Assembly (NCBI GenBank): GCA_020850015.1
Contig: JADZFF010000025.1
Location: 1 to 34,526, forward strand
Direction: 5' to 3'
DNA: 34,526 bases
Origin: Bdellovibrionales bacterium
Lineage (GTDB): Bacteria > Bdellovibrionota > UBA1018 > JADZFF01
Shown here: positions 24,342 through 32,438 of the stretch, piece after piece
Layout of the letters: the number at the start of each line of letters is the position of its first letter
Numbering within the stretch: the stretch's first letter is position 1
The notes under the pieces: model-generated
What the model saw: only the letters and a program-made list of their open reading frames with translations
The model's database searches: none
What the model was told of the DNA's origin: nothing
Translations under genes and position numbers: made by a program

Positions 24342-25547
24342 ATGAAAACTCTCGCAAACCGGTCCCTGGTCTGCGTCTTGGGCATCACGGCCTCTTCTCT
24401 GTTCCCGGGCTGCGGCCCGGGGATCAACCTGCTCACCTGCAGCCTCGATGATAGTTTCAAGACTGTGGACACGTTTCAGCTCGTGGACGGCTCCACGGCG
24501 TCTCCTCATTCCATGGCGATCGACAGCAAGGGCAGAGTCTTCGTCGGAGGGCGGGCATTGAATGGCACCAACAAGGCCGTGGTGCGCTTCAGCGATGACG
24601 GGGGAGATACTTGGACCACGGGCCCCGAATGGGCGAACGGATTGGCGTCCCCCTCGGTCAATGCAATCGCGGTGGACAGCGATGACGTGATCTATGCCCT
24701 GGTCAGCATCGATGCGTCCGAACAGGTCAAGATCGCCTCAAGTACGGATCACGGTCAGAACTGGACGATATCTGCGGGGTATCAGTACTCAGGCGGCAAT
24801 GACACGATCGGGCAAGCCATGGTCTGGTCGGACGGAGCGCTCTATGTCGCGGCCAGCATGTCAGACGGCACGCATGCTCATTGGGGTGTCCTCAAGAGCA
24901 CCGATAGCGGCGCCTCCTGGGAGGTGCTGGACGACTTCGGGACGGTGACGACCTCGGCCTACATCCCCTACTCGATCGCCAAGCGGGGCGACAGGATTTT
25001 GGTCGTGGGCATGGTGCTGAACGTGGACGATTTCTCGGGCTGGCTCGTCCGCACCAGCGCCAACGACGGGTCGACCTGGACCACCGCTCAGTCTTCCAAT
25101 GGCACTGCGAGCTCCTTGGCTACGGGGCATGCGGCCTTTATCGATCCATTTGACCGGTTGTTTGCGGGAGGCAGCGTGGAACTTTCGTCGATCCGCAAGG
25201 CATCCCTGCGCTGGAGCGACAACGGGTCGGACTGGACCACGACCAACACCGAGCTCTTTGATGACTCGTTCAACCAGGTGCAAACGATTCTGTCCGATCT
25301 TCAGGGACAGCTGCTCGCCGTGGGTTCAGCCGTCGACAGAACCGACGATGACGATCAGTACTGGGTGCGCCGCTCCACCGATCAGGGCGAAAGCTGGGAG
25401 TCACTCGCCTCGTTCAAGGTTGTGGGGACCGCACAAGCGGGTTACGGCGGGGCCGCGCTTGCCCCGGATGGCTCGCTCTACCTTGCGGGTGGCAACAATT
25501 CGGATACGAGCTTTCACTGGTACGTGTACAAGCTCGGCTGCAAATAG
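24342..25547 (+). CDS. Probable lipoprotein with six Asp-box (BNR) repeats, beta-propeller
   Basis: Residues 1-24 form an export signal ending in a possible lipobox (LFPGC, Cys24), though Phe and Pro before the Cys are not ideal. At least six Asp-box motifs (S-x-D-x-G-x-x-W) are visible: SDDGGDTW, STDHGQNW, STDSGASW, SANDGSTW, SDNGSDW and STDQGESW. They are spaced at intervals consistent with propeller blades, as in sialidases and Vps10/photosystem-assembly-type propellers. No sialidase catalytic Arg triad was identified, so the role is likely binding rather than glycan cleavage. 401 residues. It follows the 23757 gene closely. Confidence 0.82.
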   Translation: MKTLANRSLVCVLGITASSLFPGCGPGINLLTCSLDDSFKTVDTFQLVDGSTASPHSMAIDSKGRVFVGGRALNGTNKAVVRFSDDGGDTWTTGPEWANGLASPSVNAIAVDSDDVIYALVSIDASEQVKIASSTDHGQNWTISAGYQYSGGNDTIGQAMVWSDGALYVAASMSDGTHAHWGVLKSTDSGASWEVLDDFGTVTTSAYIPYSIAKRGDRILVVGMVLNVDDFSGWLVRTSANDGSTWTTAQSSNGTASSLATGHAAFIDPFDRLFAGGSVELSSIRKASLRWSDNGSDWTTTNTELFDDSFNQVQTILSDLQGQLLAVGSAVDRTDDDDQYWVRRSTDQGESWESLASFKVVGTAQAGYGGAALAPDGSLYLAGGNNSDTSFHWYVYKLGCK

Positions 25548-25615
25548 GCGCTGCCCCGCAGCGCCAGACAACTGAGCTCTTGTGTCCGGCCCCGCCTTGG
25601 GGTCGAATCGGGCCC

Positions 25616-27457
25616 ATGCGCAACCACGTTCTTCAGGCGCTCCTGGCGCTGTCATTGCTGGCCTGGTCTTCGTCCTGCGCGTCGGGACCCAAGGGAAAGG
25701 CTGATGCCGGAAGCCCTCCCGCCGACGGCGAGTTCTTCGCCACGGAATCCAACGCACGGGTGCGGCCCGTGGTGGGGACCCGGGGAGTCGTCGTGGCCGA
25801 CGACCTCGAGAGCGCGCAGTGGGGCGCGGAGATCCTGCGCCGGGGCGGCAACGCCGTCGATGCGGCGGTGGCTACGGGCTTCGCGATGGCGGTGTCGCGC
25901 CCGCACTACGCCGCGCTCGGGGGCGGCGGGTTCATGGTGTACTGTCCCGCGCCCTCGAAGGAAGGCGCGAAGCCCTGCTCGGTGCTCGACTACCGCGAGA
26001 CGGCGCCCGCGACCGCGCATCGGGACATGTACATCCGCGACGGCAAGGGCGACACGAAGCTTTCCCAGGAGGGAGCGCTTGCGCCGGGCGTGCCGGGCGT
26101 GCCGGCGGGGCTGCTCGCGGCGCTGGAGAAGTGGGGGTCGAAGTCGAGGCGCGAAGTGCTTTCGGAGCCGGTGCGCATGGCCCGGGAGGGAACAGGTTTC
26201 ACCGGTTACATGGAAAGCGCGGCGATCGAGACCTGGGAGGCCTTCAACGAGGAGGCGCGGGGGATCTTCGGCTGTGGGGCGAAGGCGGCTGCCGCGCCCC
26301 GCTCCCCCTGCGAGCCCGGGATGACGCTCAAGCAGCCCGATCTGGCCCGGGTGCTTGAGGAGATCGCGGAGAAGGGCCGCGACGGCTTCTATACCGGATG
26401 GGTGGCGAGGAAGATCGCCGATGGGCTGCGCGAGGCGGGCGGCATCATGACGGAGCGTGATCTCGCCGCCTACAAGCCGCGCATGCGCGAGCCCGTGCGC
26501 GGGGCCTTCCGTGGCTTCGAGGTGGTGAGCATGCCGCCGCCTTCTGCGGGCGGAACGGTGCTCCTGCAGATGCTCGCCTACGCCGATATCGCCGACCGCG
26601 AGGGGCTTCTTGACGGCGGATTCAACGACGCGGACTCGGTTCATGCGCTCGCGCACGCGATGGCGCTGGGCTTCGCCGACCGCGCCGAGGTTTTCGGCGA
26701 TCCGGATTTCGTTAAGGTTCCGGTGGACCGGCTGCTTTCGCGGAAATATCTCGAGTCACGCTGGAAGGAGACCTTTCGCGCGGGCAGGCAAGCCGTGCCG
26801 CCCGGTGCCGGGATCCGCTTCGAGGGAGGATCGGAGGCGCTTCGCCGGGCTGTCGTCCCGACGGATGCGGCCAATGAGACGACGCATTTCTCGGTGGTCG
26901 ATCGGCATGGGAACGCAGTGGCCGTGACTACCACGGTGAACGGGTTCTTCGGGTCGGGCTTCGTGCCTCCGGGAACCGGCGTGGTGATGAACAACGAGAT
27001 GGACGACTTCGCGATCCAGCCCGGCGTGCCGAACCTCTTCGGGCTCGTCGGGGCCGAGGCGAACGCGGTGGCCTCCGGCAAGAGGCCGCTGAGCTCGATG
27101 TCGCCGACGGTCGTGCGCGACTCGGACGGCAACGTGCGGCTGGTTCTGGGGGCGGCCGGGGGGCCCACGATCACGACCTCGGTGTTCCTCACGATCGTGA
27201 ACCGGCTTCGTTTCGGCATGACCCTGCCGGACGCGCTCGCTGCGCCTCGCTTTCACCAGCAGTGGAAGCCCGCGGCTCTGATCCACGAGAAGTGGGGTCT
27301 TCCGCCCGAAAGCCTCTTCGACCTGGAAACCTATGGCTGGGAGCTCAAGGAGCGCACCGCGATCGGCCGCATGCACGGGCTGGAGCGGTTTCCGGCGACG
27401 GGGCGCGCCTGGGGCGTACCCGACCGCCGCGCCGAGGGGGCGGCGGCGGCGGAATAG
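25616..27457 (+). CDS. ggt: Gamma-glutamyltransferase, exported
   Basis: N-terminal-nucleophile enzyme that hydrolyses or transfers the gamma-glutamyl group of glutathione and related peptides; acts in the periplasm after self-cleavage into two subunits. ATG at 25616 gives an export signal (NHVLQALLALSLLAWSSSCA), possibly a lipoprotein although the residues before Cys21 are all Ser. The autocleavage/nucleophile site is Thr422 in NETTHFSVV. GRLRGGNAVDAAVATGFAM-like, PPSAGGTVLLQML, NNEMDDF and PLSSMSPTVV blocks are conserved family regions. 613 residues is full length. The lid-loop length was not checked. The Ala/Arg-rich C-terminus is family-atypical. Confidence 0.93.
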   Translation: MRNHVLQALLALSLLAWSSSCASGPKGKADAGSPPADGEFFATESNARVRPVVGTRGVVVADDLESAQWGAEILRRGGNAVDAAVATGFAMAVSRPHYAALGGGGFMVYCPAPSKEGAKPCSVLDYRETAPATAHRDMYIRDGKGDTKLSQEGALAPGVPGVPAGLLAALEKWGSKSRREVLSEPVRMAREGTGFTGYMESAAIETWEAFNEEARGIFGCGAKAAAAPRSPCEPGMTLKQPDLARVLEEIAEKGRDGFYTGWVARKIADGLREAGGIMTERDLAAYKPRMREPVRGAFRGFEVVSMPPPSAGGTVLLQMLAYADIADREGLLDGGFNDADSVHALAHAMALGFADRAEVFGDPDFVKVPVDRLLSRKYLESRWKETFRAGRQAVPPGAGIRFEGGSEALRRAVVPTDAANETTHFSVVDRHGNAVAVTTTVNGFFGSGFVPPGTGVVMNNEMDDFAIQPGVPNLFGLVGAEANAVASGKRPLSSMSPTVVRDSDGNVRLVLGAAGGPTITTSVFLTIVNRLRFGMTLPDALAAPRFHQQWKPAALIHEKWGLPPESLFDLETYGWELKERTAIGRMHGLERFPATGRAWGVPDRRAEGAAAAE

Positions 27458-27475
27458 GCAGATCGTGGCGAGATT

Positions 27476-27628
27476 TCAGGCGAGGTTCTGCTTCCCCGGG
27501 TCGACCGAAGCCCAGTCCGGCACCCGGCTTTCCGCTGGTACAAGCTCCCCGCCCAGGGCGCCCATGAGGGAGCCCCAGATGATCTTGAGGATCAGGACCT
27601 GCTGAGCTTGGGATGCCGGCTGGGTCAT
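27476..27628 (-). CDS. Candidate small protein, 50 aa
   Basis: ATG at 27628 follows a GGAGGAG ribosome site by 7 nt, overlapping the stop region of the exported-protein gene at 27633-28064, and the frame runs 50 codons to TGA. It contains a short hydrophobic helix (QVLILKIIWGSLMGALGG), then a Trp-containing soluble tail. It could be a small membrane-associated peptide, or a truncated form of a short integral membrane protein. The excellent ribosome site and position are the main support; family unknown. Confidence 0.45.
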   Translation of the reverse strand: MTQPASQAQQVLILKIIWGSLMGALGGELVPAESRVPDWASVDPGKQNLA

Positions 27629-27632
27629 GCGG

Positions 27633-28064
27633 TTACTCCTCCACGTGCGTGAGCGAGCCGCAGCTTGAGCGCGTGCTCAGGGCGGAGTTCATGTAGTCGT
27701 CCTTCAGCACGGTGAAGGACTTGGGGCCGTCGTTGCCGGGCGAGTGGTCCATCTCGATCACGAAGGCCACGCCGGCCTTCGTGATGCCGGTAACGCCCAC
27801 GAGGTGGTCGTGATCCATGCGCACGGTGCCGGCTTCCAGGTCCACCACGGGGGGGTGCGAGACGATCATCGTGTAGCCCGCGGCGCGGATCTCGCCGCGG
27901 TGGTTGAGGCCGTGGTGCAGGTCGTTCTCGTGCCAGTCGCGGAGCACCTCGAAGCTACAGACGCTGCCGTCGGCGGCGACGCCTTGGTAGGTGCCGAGCT
28001 CGAGGTGAGCGAGGGCGGAGGTGGGGAGGAGGGCGAGGGTCAGTAGGGAAATCATGCGTTTCAT
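27633..28064 (-). CDS. Small exported protein of unknown function, 143 aa
   Basis: I do not recognise the family. It has a clear signal peptide (MKRMISLLTLALLPTSALA, cleavage before HLE). The mature part, about 124 residues, predicts mostly beta structure and contains two Cys (VCSFEV and SSCGS) that could form a disulfide, and several His/Asp-rich stretches (WHENDLHHGLNHRG, RMDHDHLVG) that might bind metal. ATG at 28064 with AAAGGA upstream. The palindrome at 28125-28201 lies in its upstream region, between it and the VWA gene. Confidence 0.72.
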   Translation of the reverse strand: MKRMISLLTLALLPTSALAHLELGTYQGVAADGSVCSFEVLRDWHENDLHHGLNHRGEIRAAGYTMIVSHPPVVDLEAGTVRMDHDHLVGVTGITKAGVAFVIEMDHSPGNDGPKSFTVLKDDYMNSALSTRSSCGSLTHVEE

Positions 28065-28124
28065 GTTGGGGTTCCTTTCAGTTGGTGCCGAAGAGGAAAC
28101 CCCGGTTGGGTACGGGGGTCAAGG

Positions 28125-28201
28125 GCGGTATCCGATTCCCAAGTGATGCCCAGCGCGTCAATTCTTGACGCGCTGGGCATCACTTGGGAATCGGATACCG
28201 C
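28125..28201. repeat. Near-continuous palindrome, two perfect 37-bp arms with 3-nt loop
   Basis: 28125-28161 and 28165-28201 are exact reverse complements separated by TTC. It can form a 37-bp hairpin in RNA or a cruciform in DNA. It begins 1 nt beyond the stop codon (28203-28205) of the VWA gene, so it could terminate that transcript, but no U-tract follows. It shares the words CGGTATC and TGATGCCC with the structured gap at 33479-33592. Confidence 0.9.
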
Positions 28202-28202
28202 A

Positions 28203-29546
28203 TCAGGGCGTGATGCCCACGGGCAGGTACTCCACGTCCGCGGAGTCGGCGCCAATGAGGGCGGAGCTCCCGTTCAGGCGGAAGAAGTAGCCGGTGCGGC
28301 GGTTCAGAGGCGCGGGGTAGTCGATTGTGGCGAGCTGGGTTTGATGCCCGATGTAGCTCCAGCCGTTCGAAGCGTTCTGTGGGATCAGCTCGCGGTTCGA
28401 CGAGCTGCCGCCCACCTTGCGGTAGATCTTCACGGTGCTCAGGTTCGGCTCCTGCTCGATCACCAAGTAGCGCGTGCGCATGTCGAGGCGCTGCGAGACG
28501 AGCGTGCTCTCGAGATCGCCCAGGATGGAGCTCAGCGAGTTCGTGCAGAGATCGCGCGTCCAGCCGTTGAGGCGCGCGGCCATGGACTCGTAGCGGTAGC
28601 CGTCTTTGGCGTTCGCGCCCAGGCAGTTCGAGCGTTTGATCGTCGACACCGCCGAGTAGTACTTCACCTGCGCGGCGTTGCCGCCCTTGAGGTCCCGGAA
28701 ATCCTGCGCGAACTGGTCGAGCGAGATCGTGTTCGTCATCTGCCGGCAGGAATGCGTCTGGTAGTCGTAGCCGTATCCCGCGGGGCAGGACGCGCTCGCT
28801 GCGTTCTCGCAGGGCACCGTCTGGCCGTCCTGCCGCTTGCAGAAATTCAGGCCCGAGCTGTCGTTGCCGTTGCTGATCGTGAAAAGTACCAGCATCGCGT
28901 CGGGGCGCAGGAAACCCGTGGAGTTCCCGTCGAGCGCGCCGTGCATCGTCTGGAACGCGGGTTCGAGCGAGCCGTTCGAGGTGGAAAGATCCGCCGTGGT
29001 CAGGAAGTGCGTGTAGTCGTCGCTGTCGCTGCCGGTGTAGCCGGGAGGAAAGCGGAAGTAGCTCGTGCTCACGAAGGCGCCCGTAAGCCAGAGGTCGTTG
29101 AAGGCGCCCGCGGCACCGGGGAAGGGCTCGCGCCACTGGCCTTCAGGGGCCCAGTTGCCGTCGTAGCGCGAGGCCATGATCTGCGTCAGCGCGCGCGGCG
29201 TGGTGAGGGGCACGGTGGCGAAACGGTAATCCCAGCCCGAGGACTCCAAGCCCGCCAGGAACTGCGGGAGCTGCGACTCGATCTGATCGAACATGCCGTA
29301 CATGGAGCCCGAGTCGTCCTCGGCGAGGAGGATGTCGACCTTGGCTGGAACGGTGAACTGGCCGGCAGCCTGCTGGGCTTCCACGCTGTCTACGGAGCGG
29401 TACTCGGGGGGCGCGCAGCCCGCGGAGCTGAGGAAGAGCGCCAGGGTGATTCCACCCACCGTAACCACGCTGGAGAAGGGCGCGAGCAGGAGCCCGCCGC
29501 GCTCTTCTCCGTGTGGGCCGTCAAATTTTTCGCGATACTCGCTCAT
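28203..29546 (-). CDS. VWA-domain lipoprotein, 447 aa
   Basis: Surface or periplasmic lipoprotein with a von Willebrand factor A fold. Lipobox: ALFLSSAGC, Cys44, after an unusually long N-terminal leader of about 25 polar residues. ATG at 29546 is supported by AGGAG upstream. The metal-site motif DxSxS is Asp77-Ser79-Ser81 in LLAEDDSGSM; later candidate metal ligands include the TISNGNDSSG region. Several Cys residues (NFCKRQ, VPCENA, ASCPAG, SCRQM) suggest disulfides. The C-terminal part (about 360-447) is beta-rich and may be a separate module. Function is unknown: adhesion or complex assembly is a family-based guess. Confidence 0.8.
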   Translation of the reverse strand: MSEYREKFDGPHGEERGGLLLAPFSSVVTVGGITLALFLSSAGCAPPEYRSVDSVEAQQAAGQFTVPAKVDILLAEDDSGSMYGMFDQIESQLPQFLAGLESSGWDYRFATVPLTTPRALTQIMASRYDGNWAPEGQWREPFPGAAGAFNDLWLTGAFVSTSYFRFPPGYTGSDSDDYTHFLTTADLSTSNGSLEPAFQTMHGALDGNSTGFLRPDAMLVLFTISNGNDSSGLNFCKRQDGQTVPCENAASASCPAGYGYDYQTHSCRQMTNTISLDQFAQDFRDLKGGNAAQVKYYSAVSTIKRSNCLGANAKDGYRYESMAARLNGWTRDLCTNSLSSILGDLESTLVSQRLDMRTRYLVIEQEPNLSTVKIYRKVGGSSSNRELIPQNASNGWSYIGHQTQLATIDYPAPLNRRTGYFFRLNGSSALIGADSADVEYLPVGITP

Positions 29547-29599
29547 GTCTCACCACTCCTACTGGCCCACGTCGTGTGGACGGACTGCTCTCTCAGTGG

Positions 29600-29719
29600 C
29601 TACTGTTTCAAGGGGAGTGCCAAGAGCGACACAGCCGGCAACTGGATAAAAATCAGTAAAAGCAATGAGATATGCCGGTTTGGTTTTGGCCCGAGATTGC
29701 GCTCTTGAGCCAGATTCAT
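29600..29719 (-). CDS. Possible 39-aa hydrophobic peptide upstream of the VWA gene
   Basis: ATG at 29719 opens a 39-codon frame with a basic start (NLAQERNLGPKPNRH) followed by a hydrophobic run (ISLLLLIFIQLPAVSLLALPL), a pattern like a signal peptide or single membrane helix. AGG lies only 4 nt before the ATG. It ends 53 bp upstream of the VWA start. The surrounding 29547-29787 gap is lower in GC, so the frame may be fortuitous within a leader or promoter region. Confidence 0.25.
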   Translation of the reverse strand: MNLAQERNLGPKPNRHISLLLLIFIQLPAVSLLALPLKQ

Positions 29720-29765
29720 GGCGCCTGTACACGGCATAGACAGCAGCCGTTAAGTCCGCGCCCTC

Positions 29766-29780
29766 ATTGGTCGATCCAAT
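29766..29780. promoter_or_regulatory. Short dyad ATTGG-TCGAT-CCAAT before the FecR operon
   Basis: A 5-bp inverted repeat with a 5-nt spacer ends 7 bp before the ATG at 29788, where a ribosome site would normally lie. No good Shine-Dalgarno sequence is present here. It could be an operator or an RNA hairpin affecting initiation. Short repeats like this arise by chance, so confidence is low. Confidence 0.25.
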
Positions 29781-29787
29781 AAATGGG

Positions 29788-30813
29788 ATGGACCGCAAGG
29801 AATCCGTAAGCAGGCTCGCCGCGTTCAAGCCCAGGGGGATCCTGGGCTGGACCCTCACGCTCGGGTTCCTGGGAGCCTTCGCCGTGGCTTCGGCATACGT
29901 GTTTTCGCATCACCTCCCAATCCCAGGGCTCGCGCTCGGGGAAGGGAAGGGTGAGCTCGCGGGGGGGCCGATGGGACGCAAGCCGGCGTCGGCCGAAACC
30001 TCGCATGAGCACGCCGCGAGCGCCGCTCACTCCGAAGCGGGATCGCCCGCCGTGGCGCCGCATTCGCCCGAGGGCCCGCGGTTCGGCTCCTGGAGCGACG
30101 CCGCCCACAAGGTCTGGCTCGCGGCGCGCGGAGTGAAGGAAAAGACCGAGCGCGTGAGCGGGGCTTTGCAGGAGAACGAGCTGCTTCGCCTGGAGAACGC
30201 GAACCTGCGGCGCTGGGCCACTGCCCTGCGCTTCGAGTGCGACGGCCGCCGCTCCGAGGAGGCCACGCGCGGCCTCGCGGGGATCGCCGCCGAGAAGACC
30301 GGCGCGGAGGTGGGCCGGGCGCTCGCCTCCATCCGCTACACCCCGCCTGCGCACTTGCTGCCCTCCCAGCTCCTGGTGCTCGGCCTCACGTACTTCGATG
30401 CGCGGGAATACGAGAAATCCGCGGTGATATTGACGTTCCTCACCGAGATGGAGGGCGGGGCCGCCTTCCGGACGGCGCGGAACTTCCTCCTCGCCGGGGC
30501 CTCCTGGTACCGGTTGAGCAACTTCAAGCTCGCGGACGGTTACTTCGGCAAGGCCCTGGGCACTGAGGCCGAATCCTCGGGCCGCGCCTACCAGGCCCAG
30601 GCCCGGCTCTGGCGCGCCCTGACCGCCGAGAAACTCAAGGACCGCGCGAACACGCAGCACTGGCTGCGCGAGCTCGTCGATCATCATCCCCAGTCCACCG
30701 AGGCGGCCTGGATCAACCCCGGTGCCGCGGACCGCGTGCCGAGTGCCGCGGAGATCCTCGGAAAGTCGAGGAAGCGTGAGCGGAAAAACCCGCTGCGCAA
30801 GAGCGCGCACTAG
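29788..30813 (+). CDS. Single-pass membrane protein with coiled coil and TPR-like C-terminal half, 341 aa
   Basis: The family is not recognised. ATG at 29788 is chosen over an upstream TTG. Near the N-terminus a hydrophobic segment (GWTLTLGFLGAFAVASAYVF, about residues 20-40) should anchor it in the inner membrane. A Pro/Ala/His-rich linker follows, then a short coiled coil (EKTERVSGALQENELLRLE). The second half resembles tetratricopeptide repeats (LLVLGLTYFDAREYEKSAV, LLAGASWYRLSNFKLADGY, RLWRALTAEKLKDRA), typical of protein-protein interaction. Its 3' end overlaps the FecR-domain gene by 38 bp, so the two are probably co-expressed and may interact. Confidence 0.75.
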   Translation: MDRKESVSRLAAFKPRGILGWTLTLGFLGAFAVASAYVFSHHLPIPGLALGEGKGELAGGPMGRKPASAETSHEHAASAAHSEAGSPAVAPHSPEGPRFGSWSDAAHKVWLAARGVKEKTERVSGALQENELLRLENANLRRWATALRFECDGRRSEEATRGLAGIAAEKTGAEVGRALASIRYTPPAHLLPSQLLVLGLTYFDAREYEKSAVILTFLTEMEGGAAFRTARNFLLAGASWYRLSNFKLADGYFGKALGTEAESSGRAYQAQARLWRALTAEKLKDRANTQHWLRELVDHHPQSTEAAWINPGAADRVPSAAEILGKSRKRERKNPLRKSAH

Positions 30814-31795
30814 GCTCGCCGGCTTCGCGCTGGCCTGGAGCCTCGCCGGCTCAGGGGCCGCGGCTCTCGCGTCGGAAGCGCGCCCGGAGGCATCCGCTCC
30901 AGCGCCCTGCGCGGTGATGGATAAGTTCGACGGCGAGGTGCAGGTGCTCGACGCCACGCGCACCCACCTCGTGGATACCGCACTCAAGACGGCCATACCC
31001 TGCGGCGGCTGGGTGAGCGTGCGCGACGGCACGGCCGAGATCCGGCACCGGCAGGGGTACTCGTTCAAGCTTGGCCCCAACAGCTTCGTGGAGTTTTACG
31101 ACAACCGCGGAGGGCAGCAGCTCACCGGCGACGACCAGGTGGTGCTCTACCGGGGCAGCCTCTGGGTGGATGCGCCCCAGGGCAACGAACCCGTGAGCGT
31201 GGTGACCGCCAACGCGCGGGCTCGGCTCACGCACGGCACGGCTGTGGTGATCTACAGTCCAGACGACGAGGAGACCCAGCTGCTCAGCCTTGCCCATCAG
31301 GCCAGTCTCCATAACCGTTTCGTGGGCACGGGGGCCGTGACGGTGAAGGAAGGCGAGGCCACCTCGCTCAACATGAAACTGAAGCGTGCCGTTCCCGAGA
31401 CCCCCGCCGTGGTGAGCATGGCTTCGCTGAGGCGCGTGCTGAAAGAGCTTCCGATCGAGGCCCGCGAGGCCGCGTCGGCCACCGCCAGGGTCCGGAAGAG
31501 GATCGAGCGGCTGTTCGCGGAAAGCGGGCGCGAGAAGGGGCGCAACCCGGCGTCCGCGCGGGGGCCCTACGACCGTCATCCTGCTTCGGCCGGGGGCACG
31601 CCGCAGTGGCGAGGAGTGGGCGCGGGCGGCGATGCGAGCATTCTTTTTCCCGAAGGCCGCAAGGCTCAGGCGCGGAAGGCGGACGTCCTCCTGGAGGATC
31701 CCGCCGTCATCTACGAACGCCGGAAACGGCAAGAGCAGGATCAGGAGAAGGATCGCCTGATCCGGGCTTTGTCTGGAATCAAGTCAGGTCACTGA
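30776..31795 (+). CDS. FecR-domain exported protein, 339 aa
   Basis: GTG at 30776 with GAGGA just upstream opens a signal peptide (about residues 1-31, core LAGFALAWSLAGSGAAA). The mature N-terminal domain has the FecR/LysM-adjacent beta pattern: DGEVQVLDA, IPCGGWVSVRDGTAEIRH, SFKLGPNSFVEFYD, then VVLYRGSLWVDAP and TANARARLTHGTAVVIYSP. FecR domains bind or sense in the periplasm; here no sigma/anti-sigma partner gene is adjacent, so classic iron-citrate signalling is unlikely. The C-terminal 120 residues are charged and helical, with an acidic/basic tail. It overlaps the upstream TPR-like gene by 38 bp and precedes the barrel gene by 28 bp. Confidence 0.82.
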   Translation: MSGKTRCARARTRLAGFALAWSLAGSGAAALASEARPEASAPAPCAVMDKFDGEVQVLDATRTHLVDTALKTAIPCGGWVSVRDGTAEIRHRQGYSFKLGPNSFVEFYDNRGGQQLTGDDQVVLYRGSLWVDAPQGNEPVSVVTANARARLTHGTAVVIYSPDDEETQLLSLAHQASLHNRFVGTGAVTVKEGEATSLNMKLKRAVPETPAVVSMASLRRVLKELPIEAREAASATARVRKRIERLFAESGREKGRNPASARGPYDRHPASAGGTPQWRGVGAGGDASILFPEGRKAQARKADVLLEDPAVIYERRKRQEQDQEKDRLIRALSGIKSGH

Positions 31796-31823
31796 ACCAC
31801 ACACCTCACGGAAGGAGGGCGTT

Positions 31824-32438
31824 ATGCATGAACGGAATCTGAGCGCGGGGAGGCGCGGCAGGGCCATAGGCCGACTGGGCCTGGCCGTCCTGGCATGGGC
31901 CGCGCTGGCTGCTGTCGGCGCCCTGGCGCCGGCTCCGGCTGAAGCTCAGGGGCTCTGGGAATACTCCCTGGGCTTCTCCTTCCAGCGCTCGAACTACTCC
32001 GACGAAAGCTTCGCCTGGGTGCGCCGCTGGGGGACATCGCTGGGCTATCAGTTCAGCAACCACAGCGCGATCGAGGTGAGCTACCAGGACGTCTACCAGA
32101 AGACCTACCTGCACGAGCAGCAGGATACTCGGCTTTACGATCGCATCCTGAGCGCGAACTGGGTGCTCAACATCACTCCCCGCGACGCCCTGATTCGGCC
32201 GTATTTCAAAGTTGGGGGGGGGCACCTCTGGCGGGACACCTCGAGCAAGTACGCCAGCGGGGACGAGGTCGTGGGCACCTACGACTCGCTCTCCGCCATC
32301 ATCGGGCTCGGGGTGAAGTGGTACGTGGCGGGGCAGGTTGCCGTGCGCGCGGAGGCCGGAAGCTACCTCGAGGGGGCGAACATCGCGACATGGGAAGACA
32401 ACGTATCCATCAACCTCGGCTTCTCCGTTTACTTCTAA
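31824..32438 (+). CDS. Outer-membrane beta-barrel protein, 204 aa
   Basis: A strong GGAGG ribosome site precedes ATG 31824. The signal peptide is long (basic start, core GLAVLAWAALAAVGALAPA, cleavage near AEA-QG). The mature part shows about eight amphipathic strands (YSLGFSFQRSNYS, WGTSLGYQFSNHSAIEVSYQD, DRILSANWVLNIT, RPYFKVGGGHLWRD, SAIIGLGVKWYVA, VAVRAEAGSYLE) and ends in NLGFSVYF, with the C-terminal Phe of BAM substrates. It looks like an OmpA/OmpW-type small barrel. A run of nine G at 32214-32222 encodes the GGG of KVGGGH and could cause frameshifts. The metallopeptidase gene overlaps its end by 49 bp. Confidence 0.85.
   Translation: MHERNLSAGRRGRAIGRLGLAVLAWAALAAVGALAPAPAEAQGLWEYSLGFSFQRSNYSDESFAWVRRWGTSLGYQFSNHSAIEVSYQDVYQKTYLHEQQDTRLYDRILSANWVLNITPRDALIRPYFKVGGGHLWRDTSSKYASGDEVVGTYDSLSAIIGLGVKWYVAGQVAVRAEAGSYLEGANIATWEDNVSINLGFSVYF

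Noticed and set aside
28061-28255. 64-codon minus-strand frame across the palindrome
   Set aside because: Its peptide simply reads the two arms of the palindrome, with no independent support.
28143-29708. Long plus-strand frame covering the VWA gene
   Set aside because: Antisense shadow whose start is created by reading through the 28125-28201 palindrome; the minus-strand VWA lipoprotein has signal, lipobox and metal motif.
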